From positions 1 to 27,090 of the forward strand of contig RPFO01001509.1 of NCBI GenBank assembly GCA_009746045.1: 27,090 nt of DNA, written 5' to 3'. A program made the position numbers and the translations under genes. Under the pieces are notes generated by a model, which was not told where the DNA came from, did not search any database, and saw only the letters and a list, made by a program, of their open reading frames with translations. Below, piece by piece: positions 1-11,517 of the stretch. The DNA comes from Mesostigma viride (Eukaryota > Streptophyta > Mesostigmatophyceae > Mesostigmatales > Mesostigmataceae). The stretch's first letter is position 1. Every line of letters starts with the position of its first letter.

Positions 1-1330
1 CCCACCCCACCCCACCCACCCCACCCCACCCAACCCCACCCCACCCACCCCACCCCACCCCACCCCACCCACCCCACCCACCCACCCACCGCCACCCCAC
101 CCCACCCACCCCACCCCACCAACCACCCACCCACCCCACCCCACCCACCCCACCCACCCCCACCCCACCCCACCACCCCCCCACCGCAACCCACCCCACC
201 CCACCCAACCCACCCAACCACCCACCCACCCAAACCACCGCACCCCACCCACCCACCCAACCACCACCCCACCCCACCCCACCCCACCCCACCCCACCCC
301 ACCCACCCCACCCACCCCACCCCACCCCACCCCACCCCACCCCCCCACCCCACCCACCCCACCCCACCCCACCCACCACCCCACCCACCCACCCCACCCC
401 ACCCCACCCCACCCACCCCACCCCACCCCACCCACCCCACCCACCCCACCCCCACCCACCCCACCCACCCCACTCCACCCACCCCACCCCACCCACCCCA
501 CCCCCACCCCAACCCACCGCACCCCCCCCAAACCCACCCAACCCAACCCAACCCACCGCACCCACCCCACCCCACCCCACCCACCCCACCCCCCCACCCA
601 CCACCCACCCACCCACCCCACCCACCCACCCACCCACCCCACCCCACCCCACCTCCACCCCACCCCACCCACCGCACCCACCCACCCCACCCACCCCACC
701 CCACCCACCACCCCACCCCACCCACCCACCCCCCACCCCACCCCACCCACCCCCCACCCCACCCCACCCACCCCACCCCACCCCACCCACCCCACCCCAC
801 CCACCACCCCACCCACCCCACCCCACCCACCTCACCCCAAACCCCACCCACCCCACCCACCCACCCCACACCCCACCCCACCCACCCCCACCCACCCCAC
901 CCACCCCACCCCACCCACCCACCCACCCACCCCACCCACCCACCCCACCCCACCCACCCCACCAACCACCCCCCACCCACCCCACCCCAAACCACCACAC
1001 CACCCAACCACCCACCCACCCACCCCCACCCCACCCCACCCCACCACCCACCCTACCCACCCCACCCACCCACCCCCCCACCCCACCCCACCCCACCCCC
1101 CCACCCACCCCACCCCACCCCAACCCCACCCACCCACCCCACCCACCCCACCCCACCCACCGCACCCACCCAACCCACCCCGCACCCCCACCCACCCACC
1201 CCACCACCCACCCCACCCCACCCACCCACCCCACCCACCCCACCCCACCCCACCCCCCCACCCCACCCCACCCACCACCACCCACCCCCCCCACCCCACC
1301 CCACCCCACCCACCCACCTCCCACCCCACC

Positions 1331-1362
<32 letters not shown>

Positions 1363-4113
1363 CACCCACCCCACCCCACCCCACCCACCCCACCAACCCA
1401 CCCACCCCCCCCACCCCACCCCACCCCCACCCACCCGCCACCCCACCCCACCCCACCCACCCACCCACCCACCCACCCCACCCCACCCACCCCACCCACC
1501 CCACCCACCCCACCCACCCCACCCACCCACCCCACCCCACCGCCACCGCACCCCACCCACCCCACCCACGCACCCCACCCACCCACCCCACCCCACCCAC
1601 CCCCCACCCCCCGCCCCCACCCACCGCACCCTACCCCACCCCAACCCCACCCACCCCACCCCACCCCACCCCCACCCACCACCCACCCCACCCCCACCCC
1701 ACCCCCCACCCCACCCCATCCCACCCCACCCACCCCACCCAGCCCCACCCCACCCCACCCCACCCACCCCACCCCACCCCCACCGCCACCCCACCCCACC
1801 CCCACCCCACCCACCCCAACCACCCACCCACCCACCCACCCCACCCCACCACCACCCGCCCCCCCACCACCATGCACCCCCCCCCCCCCCCCCCCCCCCA
1901 CACACACCACCACACACACAACCAACCAACCAACCCAACCAATCCCCCACACCCACCCCACCCAACCACACCCCACCCCCACCCACCCACCCCCACCCCC
2001 ACCCCACCCCACCCCCACCCCACCCCACACCCACCACCACCCCACCCACCCCACCCCCACCCCCACCCCACCCCACCCCCACCCACCCCCACCCCACCCC
2101 ACCCCACCCCCACCCCACCGCCCCCCACCCACCCCCACCCCACCCCACCCACCACCCACCCCACCCCACCACCCCACCCCACCCCACCCACCCCCCACCA
2201 CCCACCCCACCCCACCCACCCCACCCACCCCACCCCACCACCCCACCACCCACCCCACCCCACCACCCCACCCCACCCCACCCACCCCACCCCACCCCAC
2301 CCCACCCCACCCCACCCACCCCACCCCACCCACCCACCCCACCCACCCACCCACCCCACCCACCCCACCCCACCCACCCCACCCACCCCCCCCACCCCAC
2401 CCCACCCACACCCCACCCCACCCCCACCCACCCCACCCCACCCCACCCACCCACCCCACCCCACCCCACCCCACCCCCCCACCTCACCCCAAACCACCCC
2501 ACCCCACACCCACCCCACCCCACCCCACCCCACCCACCCCACCCCACCCACCCCACCCCACCCCACCACCCCACCCACCCCACCCACCCCACCCACCCCA
2601 CCCACCCCACCCCACCCCACCCACCCCACCCCACCCACCCCACCCCACCCACCCCACCCACCCCACCCCACCCACCCCACCCCACCCCACCCCACCCCAC
2701 CCACCCACCCACCCCACCCACCCCCCCCCAGCGCAACCCACCCCACCCACCGCACCCCACCCAAACCCACCGCAACCAACCGCAACCCACCGCAACCCAC
2801 CGCACCCCACCCCACCCCCCCACCCCCACCCCACCCCACCCCACCCACCCCACCCACCCACCCCACCCACCCACCCCACCCACCCACCCCACCCCACCCC
2901 ACCCACCCACCCCAAACCACCCACCCCACCCACCCCACCCCACCCCACCCACCCCACCCCACCCCACCCACCCCACCCCACCCCACCCCACCCACCCACC
3001 CACCGCAACCCACCGCAACCCACCGCACCCCACCGCACCACCGCACCCCACCCACCCCACCCACCCCACCCCACCCCACCCCACCCCACCCACCCACCCA
3101 CCCCACCCCACCCACCCCACCCCACCACCCCACCCCACCCACCCCACCCCACCCCACCCACCCACCCCACCCCACCCCACCCACCCACCCCACCCCACCC
3201 ACCCCACCCCACCCCACCCCACCCCACCCCACCCCACCCCACCCACCCACCCCACCCCCCACCCCACCCCACCCACCCAGCGCAACCCACCCCAACCCAC
3301 CGCACCCCACCCAAACCCACCCACCCCACCCCACCCCACCCCCCAACCACCGCACCCCACCCCACCCCACCCCACCCACCCACCCACCACCCACCCACCC
3401 CACCCCACCCCACCCCACCCCACCCACCCCACCCCACCCCACCCACCCCACCCCACCCCACCCACCCCACCCCACCCACCCCACCCCACCCCCCCCACCC
3501 CACCCCACCCCACCCCACCCCACCCCACCCACCCCACCCACCCCACCCCACCCCACCCCACCCCACCCCACCCCACCCACCCACCCCACCCCACCCCACC
3601 CCACCCACCCCACCCCACCCCACCCCACCCACCCCACCCCACCCCACCCCACCCCACCCCACCCCAAACCACCCCACCCCACCCCACCCCCCCACCCACC
3701 CCACCCCACCCCACCCCACCCCACCCCACCCCACCACCCCACCCCACCCCACCCCACCCACCCCACCCCACCCCACCCCACCCCACCCCACCCACCCCAC
3801 CCACCCCACCCCACCCCACCCCACCCCACCCCAAACCACCCCACCCCACCCCACCCACCCCACCCCACCCCACCCCCCCACCCCACCCCACCCCACCCAC
3901 CCCACCCCACCCCACCCCACCCCACCCCACCCCACCCCACCCCACCCCACCCCACCCCACCCCACCCCACCCCACCCCACCCCACCCCACCCTACCCCAA
4001 CCCACCCCACCCCACCCCACACCAACCCACACCACACCAACCCACCCCACCCCACCCCACACCAACCCACCCCACCCCACCCCACCCCACCCCACACCAA
4101 CCCACCCCACCCT
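1..4113. repeat. 4.1-kb C-rich minisatellite of CCCCA/CCCA words
   Basis: The + strand is almost only C and A, in irregular mixtures of the 5-mer CCCCA and the 4-mer CCCA, with rare variants such as CCGCA and AACCC. A homopolymer C tract followed by CA and CAA words interrupts it near 1874-1930. From about 4010 to 4110 a different word containing ACACCAACCC appears. The minus strand is G-rich (GGGGT/GGGT), so it could form G-quadruplexes, and the C strand i-motifs. Word lengths of 4 and 5 contain no stop in most frames, which explains the long low-complexity Pro/His/Thr or Gly/Trp/Val reading frames; these are not genes. The tract continues beyond the left window edge. On the minus strand it directly follows a predicted splice donor, so it may be intron sequence. 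Confidence 0.95.
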
Positions 4114-4157
4114 TGTCACCCCATCCTAACCCCCCTCCACCAACACCCCAAACACAC

Positions 4158-4603
4158 CTGCACTGCATCGGTGAGTTCATTGGTGGCAGAGAAGCATATC
4201 CCCTTGATGGCGAGGCGCATCTCTGGAGCAGCCGCCTGGATTTGCAAGGCCTGCGCTGGTCCCGTCCCAGCCAACCGGATCGCGCAGCAACCCTTGCCAG
4301 GTGGGGTGTCGCAGCTGCCCGCGATGCTCAGGGAGCGATCTATAAATATTCCCGCGCTCCCCGTCAATGCAAAAGAGGAAGTAACGTCGATGATATCAAT
4401 GGTGCGGTTGGCCACGGCATCATGAAACTGGCGCTCGGTGGCCACCCTCTGGGTGGTGGCTGCAGCGACCCGATGTGGGGCCAGCCCTGTGCATGCACGG
4501 GTTGGAGGCGCGCCGTTGAGGAGGAGCACGTATGAAAATGAGGGCGTGGGGAGACGGTTGTCATGGTCGACATCATGAGAGACACACGAGCGAGGGGCAT
4601 GCT
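4158..4603 (-). CDS. Probable host exon, beta-helix (pectin-lyase-like) protein fragment
   Basis: A minus-strand frame is open from a TAG just above 4603 down to the repeat. The convincing part is about 4158-4460, where the translation has the alternating hydrophobic pattern of right-handed beta-helix proteins: FHDAVANRTIDIIDV, then IFIDRSLSIAG, then MRLAIKGICFS, with paired cysteines between. This rung pattern is typical of pectin-lyase-like repeat proteins common in algal genomes. The frame reaches GTGCAG followed by GTGTGT at 4158/4157, a good splice donor, and then enters the GGGGT repeat. No in-frame ATG is seen, so the exon probably begins at an acceptor; one candidate lies near 4460 (GCTGCAG). 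The exon boundaries and the fold are inferred; that it codes is moderately supported. Confidence 0.5.
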
Positions 4604-4739
4604 ATAATAATCTAGACCTCTAGAGGAAGAATGACTAGTTCATGAGTCAATGTTACTAATCTTACCATAAAAATCTACAGTATATTTGAAGGTTTTGACT
4701 CAAGCATACAATGAAATGAATAGAGATATCGTAGCGTGG

Positions 4740-4830
4740 GTCACTGTGCGTGCTCATGTGCATATACATGTGTGCATGCGTATGGTGTGCATATACATGT
4801 GTGTATACACGTATACATGTCCTCTGTGCG
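4740..4830. repeat. Alternating purine/pyrimidine (Z-DNA-prone) tract
   Basis: Almost every step alternates purine and pyrimidine (TGTGCATATACATGTGTG and similar). The 18-mer TGTGCATATACATGTGTG occurs twice, at 4757 and 4786. Such tracts favour the Z conformation; a biological role here is not shown. Confidence 0.6.
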
Positions 4831-5892
4831 TGGGAGGGGTAATGTTGATGGGCTTGCATGGGGAGAAACCAGATGCACAAGCTTTACATTACGATCGAGA
4901 TCCAACTATAAAAGCAAGTAACTGAGATGTGAGCCCAGTTTGCTCGTGCAAATGCCATGCCTCACCTACTGTACCTGCCCCGCTGACAGCACCATGCATC
5001 CAGTGACCAGCATTCATACTGTATATGGCATTTTGTAGCAGCACACCAGCACCTATGCAGGAAAGTCAACATTAATGCATTAGAGCTAGCATAGTGCAGA
5101 TGCATCACACCACGCGCATGTGCGTACCTGCGAAATCAATCAGAATCATCGTCATCATCATGAGCTCCACCGCCACTGCATGCGCCGCCATTGAGCCAGT
5201 AGACCTGCATGCTGCCCTGCGTGCAGTCGGAAGCAGCAAGGGGTAGCCGGAAGTCCCCTGCATCATGCCGGTATACTGCCACTGGGGGTCTTGGATTGGA
5301 TGCAGCTAGCTCTGCTCATGAGTACTGGCGCGGCGCCTCCACCAGAGCAGCTTATAGCTACATCGATAAGACGATAACATCAAGAGCGCAGGTTGAACTG
5401 GACGGGCCGCGGACCATATATATTTATAGAAAGCTGTAATATCTACCATGGTTTTCACTAGTATACTGTGGGGAACAGTGATATCTCAGTGCCAAGAAGG
5501 TTATATATATGCTGCATCTCATGTATATGGATTTGATCAACAGCTTTGGGGCGCCGGGCATGCTGCAGGGCCGGCCGGCCAATCACCCGGCCAATTAACC
5601 AGCAATGTGGCCAGCGGCGATTCAAGGCAGCGTCCGCAATTAACTTACGGACATGATGTGGATTGAGCGTAACCGACTTCGTCTATTATGTTGTACGTGT
5701 TCAACCACTTAACGTGCGTTCATATAGTATATGCGCACTAGGGCCCCGGCCCCCTGCGCGATCCACAGGCAGCAGGGGCAACACGCGTACGCGTACGATC
5801 AATCATGAACAGTATGCACATGTACATGTAGCGCCTATATATACAGAGAGACCAAGCCATATGATGCGTCCTATCATCATGACAAATTATCC

Positions 5893-5962
5893 ATATATGG
5901 CACTCGTAATTAATATAACGTCTAGCAATATATGGCACTCGTAATTAATATAACGTCTAGCA
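5893..5962. repeat. 35-bp perfect tandem duplication
   Basis: Two adjacent copies of a 35-bp unit beginning ATATATGGCACTCGTAATTA run head to tail with no mismatch seen. Their identity implies a recent slippage or duplication event, or an assembly artefact. Confidence 0.9.
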
Positions 5963-6686
5963 ATGTCCCGCAACTGACATTTGACAATGATTCCAACAGC
6001 GCGGGCCGGGTACCGGACGTACGCGTACTGGCTACATTGCAATATGGCATATATACCGGTACGTAAATATACCCACCAACGATGGGAATCGAACGTCGGC
6101 TGCGCTCTCATACCCATCGATGACGCATATAAGCACGTATCATATTATACATGGATAAATGTATATATTATGCACGTCTCGAGAAAAAATTGATGTTATA
6201 TCCCCGCATAATTTCCCCGATCGAATATTCATATATAGCTGCTCATGATGCCGCCAATTATTAGTGCTCGCGAGTACTTATAATGTTCGCGGCCTTCGCA
6301 TATGCATGCAGCGGCAGCTGGCAAACCGCGGAATATATACATTTTAAAACCGCCAGCATTCAGCAGCTCGTCATGTTTCCGAATTATTATATTCATGCAG
6401 ATCCGGGCCGGGCCCGCGGGTTACAAATTAGATTTATGAGCCGGAGTTGCAACAACTGGTGTTGGCAATTGCGTCCCGGTCCGCCGCGCGCCTTTCATTA
6501 TCTTGGGGCGAAACTAACCATAAAAGCTATGAATTAAATGTAAAGCGGCACTGTTTACAGCTCCCAGATCGTAGTATATTTCTTCCACGGCCAGGCAGCT
6601 CCGAAATCAGCTCATGAATTATTCCTATATGAGCAATTCGTGGCCGCGCAGCTGGCTCATGGCTGCAGCCACGAACTAACGCCAAA

Positions 6687-6732
6687 TCGAGACAATCTTT
6701 GTTGAACAATCGAGTCAATCTTTGTTGAACAA
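6687..6732. repeat. 23-bp tandem duplication
   Basis: The unit TCGAGACAATCTTTGTTGAA is followed 23 bp later by a second copy that differs at one base (TCGAGTCAATC). No function is apparent. Confidence 0.75.
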
Positions 6733-7276
6733 ACGATCGACCCGCCAAGCATGAAGCATGTCAGCAAGTCAGGGCTGTCAGGCGAATCGCAGTCCAAAGC
6801 AAATCAACCAATTATCTTGGTACGTAAATTGAGATACGTGTTGATTGACTTGTTGTGGTGCATCAATATGTGTTAATTCGGGGGGGGGGAAATGACTCTC
6901 GGTAACGGCGAATGTGATTGCAGGTACAGTCACGCCAGACCCTGCCGTGACACAAGCACCACAAATGAAAGCATGGGCGATAGAGTATAGACCGGTGCAC
7001 CGTACTGTAGAACCGAGGTACATGACGCTATTACAGTAGCGAGAACCCGGTCCACGCAAGGAAACTGGGCCTCGGAGATCGACCCCAAAATTAAATTTGA
7101 CTAGCGCAATCGACAGATCTCTCCAAGGGAACTCCAAATCTGCCCTCGGGTAGTTGAAAGTCCTTTTCCGACCAGGTGATAGACTTGTTACGAGACTGGC
7201 AAAAATGGCTCTGACGTCATTCTCTTACGCCAAGTAAGCCAAAGTCGAGTATGGCAAGTACGAGGTAGGGTGGTCT

Positions 7277-7628
7277 GATCTCAAGTTTAAGTAGCGCAAT
7301 CGATAGATCTCGGTGAGGGGAGTCAGGATCTGCCATGAAAAAGCCGAACCTTGGTCCAAAATGGAAGATTGGGGTCGAAATCGGTCGGAATCCGATACAT
7401 TTTGGGCAAAAAATAATTAATTCGCCAAAAGGTACCTTTCTGCTACCGTGGACCGGGTTCTCGCCAATAGCGTCACATGTTGACGAATCAATAAAATTTT
7501 TGGGGTTGGGGGTAACGGATTTCGACCCCTGCAGTCCAAATAATGACCATTCCTGGTATGTAAAGTTCAGATTCTGAGTGCCCTCATCGAGATCTATCGA
7601 TTGCGCTACTGTACTGTAACTTGAGATC
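7277..7628. mobile_element. MITE-like inverted-repeat element
   Basis: The left arm begins GATCTCAAGTTTAAGTAGCG and continues through a GCAATCGATAGATCTCGG core to about 7332. The right arm (about 7568-7628) is its imperfect reverse complement, ending GTAACTTGAGATC. The arms are about 55-60 bp and enclose about 235 bp without a convincing gene. This matches a small non-autonomous DNA transposon. I could not fix a target-site duplication, so superfamily and exact ends are open. Confidence 0.65.
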
Positions 7629-8514
7629 GGACCCCCGAATGTCCTACTTGACCAGTCTTGACATTTGATAACTATTGGCTAAGGGGCCAGCTTACAGCAG
7701 TTATTACCTATCTTGTACGCCGAGTATCGCTTAACTGAAAACGGATAACTGAAAACGGACTTTCCGGTATCTAAGATATGATCCAGAATCCTCTCGAGGA
7801 GATCTGTCGATTGCGCTATTCAACTACTGAAGTCGAACTTGATTTTCGAGACCCAGTCTACGATAGTAGACCGGTCTATCGCCCATGCTTTCCGGGTAAA
7901 TGGGTATTTTTTTATTAACCAATAGGTCTATCGCCCATGCTTTCAAATACTTGTGGTATGGTATCAAATAAATCACTAATAGATGATAGATCAGCCGGGA
8001 GCTAGATGCTGATAACTGATAAGGCTCGGGATTCGGCCGTTCGGGAATATACCCCTTCTGCACTTTGGAAAGCCCCTTATTCAGTTATCAAGAAACTGCG
8101 GAACGTGCGTGTTTGCAACTTGCCCGTTGCCGGAAACTCTACGGCGGAGCCAATTTTCGGAAGAACCTCACCCTTATGGTTGCAAATTTGGGACAACCGA
8201 CAGCATCTAGGACAACATGTCTTTTCTCACGTGAAGGCATTAGACCCCTTCTGAAGACCGCCAACCCCGACTATTTACCCCGACTAAATTCCTGGCGCGG
8301 CGCGTTTTGGGGAAATTAGTCGGACCACGACTAATAATCTACCCCGACTATTTTCGCGTTAGTCGGAAAATAGTTGGGGTAGATTAGTCGGGGTCCGACT
8401 AATTTCGTCGGGGTGCGCCTCGGGACCTGCTGGCGTCTGTACCGATTTGCGCACCAACTCTGCTGGTCTGAACTGAACTGAACTGAAAAATACTCTAGTC
8501 ATTGGTCAAATATA

Positions 8515-9116
8515 CACTACAATACGGTTCGTAGGAGACGCGAAATGAGTGAGAATGTTACCCGATCATTAGGATTCGCTGATACTCATTTCCCCTCTCA
8601 CCTCTTTGGTCCATAATTGGCTAATAAAATATACCCATTTCCCCGAAAAAAAAAAGAATGTTACCCGAGCGGTAACGAGGATTCGCACCGTTGATTTTAA
8701 CATATCAAAGAGTCAACCAGAATATGTTTCTTTTTTTGCGCCATTTGGCGAGCATCGACTGGAGCCTGAACCTAGCGGGGGGAATCGTGCGGGGGAATCT
8801 TGCGGGGGAATCTTGCGGGGAAAAATTCCGAACGTGAATTTAGCGAAGTCCTACTACATTTTGCTTGGTACACGGTACTACAGTTTCGTCACTGAAAATT
8901 TTCTGTAGTTGCGTTGGTGTTTCGTACGTTCCGCTGAAATTTTCGTGTTCAGTGCCCAGATCACAATTTGATCTGGGCGCAAAATGATTGGCTGTACGGT
9001 ACGAACCAAAAACGAATTTTTAGTATCTAAGTTCCGCAGCGCTTGCTGAATTTGCCCCGGAAGCCCGGGGGCACTTTCCCCGCTGAAAAAGGTGTCCGCG
9101 GAAGCGTATTGTAGTG
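8515..9116. mobile_element. Non-autonomous CACTA-type transposon, copy 1 (602 bp)
   Basis: The element starts CACTACAATACGGTTC and ends GGAAGCGTATTGTAGTG, giving CACTA terminal inverted repeats. It is flanked by ATA on both sides (8512-8514 and 9117-9119), the 3-bp target duplication expected of the CACTA/CMC superfamily. Most of its interior, about 8720-9116, is repeated in inverted orientation at about 10,135-10,537. No transposase is encoded. A short retroposed insertion interrupts it at 8565-8655. Confidence 0.8.
8565..8655 (+). mobile_element. 91-bp retroposed insertion with poly(A) and 12-bp target duplication
   Basis: The 12-mer GAATGTTACCCG occurs at 8553-8564 and again at 8656-8667, bracketing a 91-bp segment that ends CCCCG followed by ten A. 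The inverted CACTA copy carries the same flanking sequence uninterrupted (near 11,460-11,490), which is the empty site. A near-identical copy of the segment without the long A tail lies at 10,025-10,108. Target duplication plus poly(A) is the signature of LINE-mediated retroposition of a short RNA. Confidence 0.75.
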
Positions 9117-9404
9117 ATACGTCCAGTGGCGTCAGAGGCCACTTACGCGGTCTGAGAGTGCATATGCTACCTGCTGCCGTCCGACCCGTGTCCGTGTTTT
9201 CAGAAGGGGCGAAACGTGCCGTTTCGACCGGTGTACCCCGACAAAAACCCCGACTAATTTAGTCGGGGTAGTTTAGTCGGGGTAGGTTTTTTCAGAAGGG
9301 GTCTATTGGCGGTACTGTAGCCCGGTCTACCATCGTAGACTGGGTCTCATAGATCACATCTGATTTTTATTTTGAGTAGCGCAATCGACAAATCTCCTCG
9401 AGAG

Positions 9405-10024
9405 TTTTGTTCCACCGCGCCACAGGCACTTGGCCGCCCCCGCCCACCTCCGGTGGCTTGCGCCCCAGTCAACCCGTCGCCCCTCGGGTTGGGGACAACG
9501 CCTCCACCATCCGACGGCCCCAATTCCTCGCGTCGCGTCTATGCGGTTGGGGCCGAAGGCCGTTTGTTTTCCGTAGTTTGCTTGTTTTGTATTGGTTGTT
9601 TGGTGATTTAGTATTTGTACGGACGACCCGAGCCGCTAACTTAGCGGGTTTATCGCGTCCGTTGGATCCATCATCGGACGCTCCAGATTGTCGGCGGCTA
9701 ACGTTTTAACTTTTTTCATTTTGCCTTCGTATATGGATCATACCTTCGATACCGGAAAGTCGGTCCGTCTTCAGTTGAGCGATACTTGGCCTACAAGACA
9801 GGTGAAAATGGCTGTTAGCTCAGGAACAACACAGGGTGTGGGACCCAGGGCCCAATAACGACAAGCCCAGCCCGCTCCAGCTTTTTCATGATCTACTGGG
9901 CCGTAATCAGGTATTCACCAGTATGCCTCATGGCGACATCACTCAGGTCCAATGGCTTCCCTGGTCTAATAACGCGCCCTATTAGCCTTTCACCTGTCAC
10001 CGCCACACGTGTGTGTGCCCACCT
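9405..10024. other. No gene recognised between transposon copies
   Basis: GC-rich at first (9405-9700), then mixed composition. Two overlapping short frames exist around 9372-9709 but neither has recognisable protein character. I see no RNA gene, repeat or clear transposon end. Confidence 0.5.
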
Positions 10025-10108
10025 TCATTAGGATCTGCTGATACTCATTTCCCCTCTCACCTCTTTGGTCCATAATTGGCTAATAAAATATACCCATTTC
10101 CCCGAAAA
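10025..10108 (+). repeat. Second copy of the retroposed 84-85-bp sequence
   Basis: Matches 8566-8650 almost base for base (TCATTAGGATCTGCTGATAC here, TCATTAGGATTCGCTGATAC there) through to CCCCGAAAA. It has only four terminal A and no obvious target duplication, so it could be the source locus or an older copy. Confidence 0.85.
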
Positions 10109-10134
10109 TGGCTGTGGGCTGGCCCCTTCGCATT

Positions 10135-11517
10135 CACTATAATACGCTTCCGCGGAGACCTTTTTCAGCGGGGAAAGTGCCCCCGGGCTTCCGGGGCAAA
10201 TTCAGCAAGCGCTGCGGAACTTAGATACTAAAATTTCGTTTTTGGTTCGTACCGTACAGCCAATCATTTTGCGCCCGGATCAAATTGTGATCTGGGCACT
10301 GAACACGAAAATTTCAGCGGAACGCACGAAACACCAACGCAACTACAGAAAATTTTCAGTGACGAAACTGTAGTACCGTGTACCCAAGCAAAATGTAGTC
10401 GGTAGGACTTCGCTAAATTCACGTTCGGAATTTTTCCCCGCAAGATTCCCCCGCAAGATTCCACCGCATGATTCCCCCCGCTAGGTTCAGGCTCCAGTCG
10501 ATGCTCGCCAAATGGCGCAAAAAAAGAAACATATGTTAAAACAAGTTTTGCGGGCTTCGCCCGCGACATTAGAGCTTGTACTTTTTGTGGCCGGTCCCCG
10601 GCCAGGGAGCCCCGGCTAGGGAGATGTGAGTCACCACGTACCTCCGTCGAGTGCCAAGTGGCACTAGTCCCGCCAAGGAGCGCGCGCTAGCTTTAGAGTT
10701 TCGACCACAAGATTCATGGAGTTTGGCAAAAGGGTGAAGGAAAAAAATCCGAAATGTAATAGAAGGCCTAAGAAGTTTCGAACCCGCTACGTCACGATTA
10801 ATCGTATGATGAGGTGTGCCTTGGCGCCTGAAGTCTACGTAACCAGTTTAACCAGAAGTTGCACAATATGTACATTGCTAAAAAGGGACAAACTGCGCAA
10901 CCGCGCAGTGGACGGAGCTCGCGAACTACTTGCGGAGTTCAAGCTCCAGATTGACTGCTACCCCTGCACGGGAGCGCGATGCGCGCGGGGATGAGTGACC
11001 TCGCCAAACCCGCAGACAGCAGGGGGACTGAAATCGCTTACAGGCGGTGGAGCAGAGGAAAATCCACGTGTGACGGAGCTTCCTGCGCGTTTGTAACGGG
11101 ATTTCGCCAACAGAAAGTTTGGTCCAACAGCCCAAAAGTTTGCGACGGTTATATCTGGAGCTCGCGAACACAGGAAATCGCAGAGTTTTCTAGTAGGAGC
11201 CATCTGGGCATACGGACCTCTGCCAAATGGCTCATCTGGATGTAACGCCCAAAAACCGTGATAATATGGACGCCGTGGTTTGACCTTTTCGTGATTGGTC
11301 GCAACAAAATTTCGCGCATCTCATTCGTCAAGCGGACTGTAAGTAGCGCCGCTGAGTGGCTGGAGCCGAAAGCCGTTCGAAAGAGTGTTAGCTAAAATTG
11401 TGCCAGGGCTGCGTTTTACAAATTTTAGTATATATGTTGATCATCGGTGCGAATCCTCGTTACCGCTCGGGTAACATTCTCACTCATTTCGCGTCTCCTA
11501 AGAACCGTATTGTAGTG
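10135..11517. mobile_element. CACTA-type transposon, copy 2, inverted (about 1.38 kb)
   Basis: The left end CACTATAATACGCTTC and right end GAACCGTATTGTAGTG are the same termini as the 602-bp copy, in opposite orientation. Positions 10,140-10,537 and about 11,445-11,517 match that copy; the middle (about 10,540-11,440) is unique here and contains no transposase that I can recognise. The flanks (ATT and TTA) do not form a target duplication, so one end may have been altered. A palindromic element abuts the right end. Confidence 0.7.

Larger units (their letters stand above)
4604..6966. other. Non-coding AT-rich stretch, no gene recognised
   Basis: Only short reading frames without recognisable protein character occur here. 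The stretch is rich in TATATA words and palindromic 4-8-mers. Local repeats include a purine/pyrimidine alternating tract (4740-4830), a 35-bp tandem duplication (5893-5962) and a 23-bp tandem duplication (about 6687-6732). A G9 run lies at about 6882. I see no RNA gene. It may be host intergenic or intron DNA, or unrecognised transposon sequence. Confidence 0.6.
8243..9303. mobile_element. TA-flanked element with GACCCCTTCTGAA ends and TTAGTCGGGG repeats
   Basis: The left end reads GACCCCTTCTGAA and the right end is its complement in TTCAGAAGGGGTC; both are flanked by TA. Inside each end are several copies of CCCCGACTAA or its complement (8260-8410 and 9238-9290), including near-palindromes. 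A TA flank would fit a Tc1/mariner-type insertion. No transposase frame is present. A CACTA-type element (8515-9116) is nested within it. Confidence 0.65.
7791..9404. mobile_element. 1.6-kb terminal-inverted-repeat element, nested host for others
   Basis: The ends are CTCTCGAGGAGATCTGTCGA at 7791 and its near complement TCCTCGAGAG ending at 9404. The inverted match continues inwards through the TAGCGCAATCGA core and the block AGACCCAGTCTACGAT (7847-7874 against 9321-9349), giving arms of about 85 bp. Other elements sit inside, notably the one at 8243-9303. A 20-bp direct repeat (GGTCTATCGCCCATGCTTTC) occurs at 7873 and 7925. No transposase is visible, so this is a non-autonomous or gutted element. 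Confidence 0.65.

Noticed and set aside
832-4119. Very long minus-strand frames rich in Gly, Trp and Val, and the 887-aa plus-strand His/Pro/Thr frame at 1872-4535
   Set aside because: They are translations of a CCCCA/CCCA repeat that lacks stops in most frames; no non-repetitive domain is present apart from the short antisense overlap of the exon at 4160-4535.
6083-6100. tRNA T-arm-like GGGAATCGAAC (minus strand GTTCGATTCCC)
   Set aside because: The bases on both sides do not pair as a T stem and no D or anticodon arm is found at the right distance.
8676-8700. GGATTCGCACCG resembling a tRNA 3' half, also at 11,450
   Set aside because: It is part of the CACTA element termini region, and flanking bases do not form tRNA stems.
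9372-9709. Two overlapping plus-strand frames of 79 and 100 aa
   Set aside because: No recognisable protein character; they cross the end of a transposon remnant.
10716-11245. Several 80-92-aa frames on both strands inside the larger CACTA copy
   Set aside because: Frames overlap each other on both strands and none resembles a CMC transposase or any known domain.
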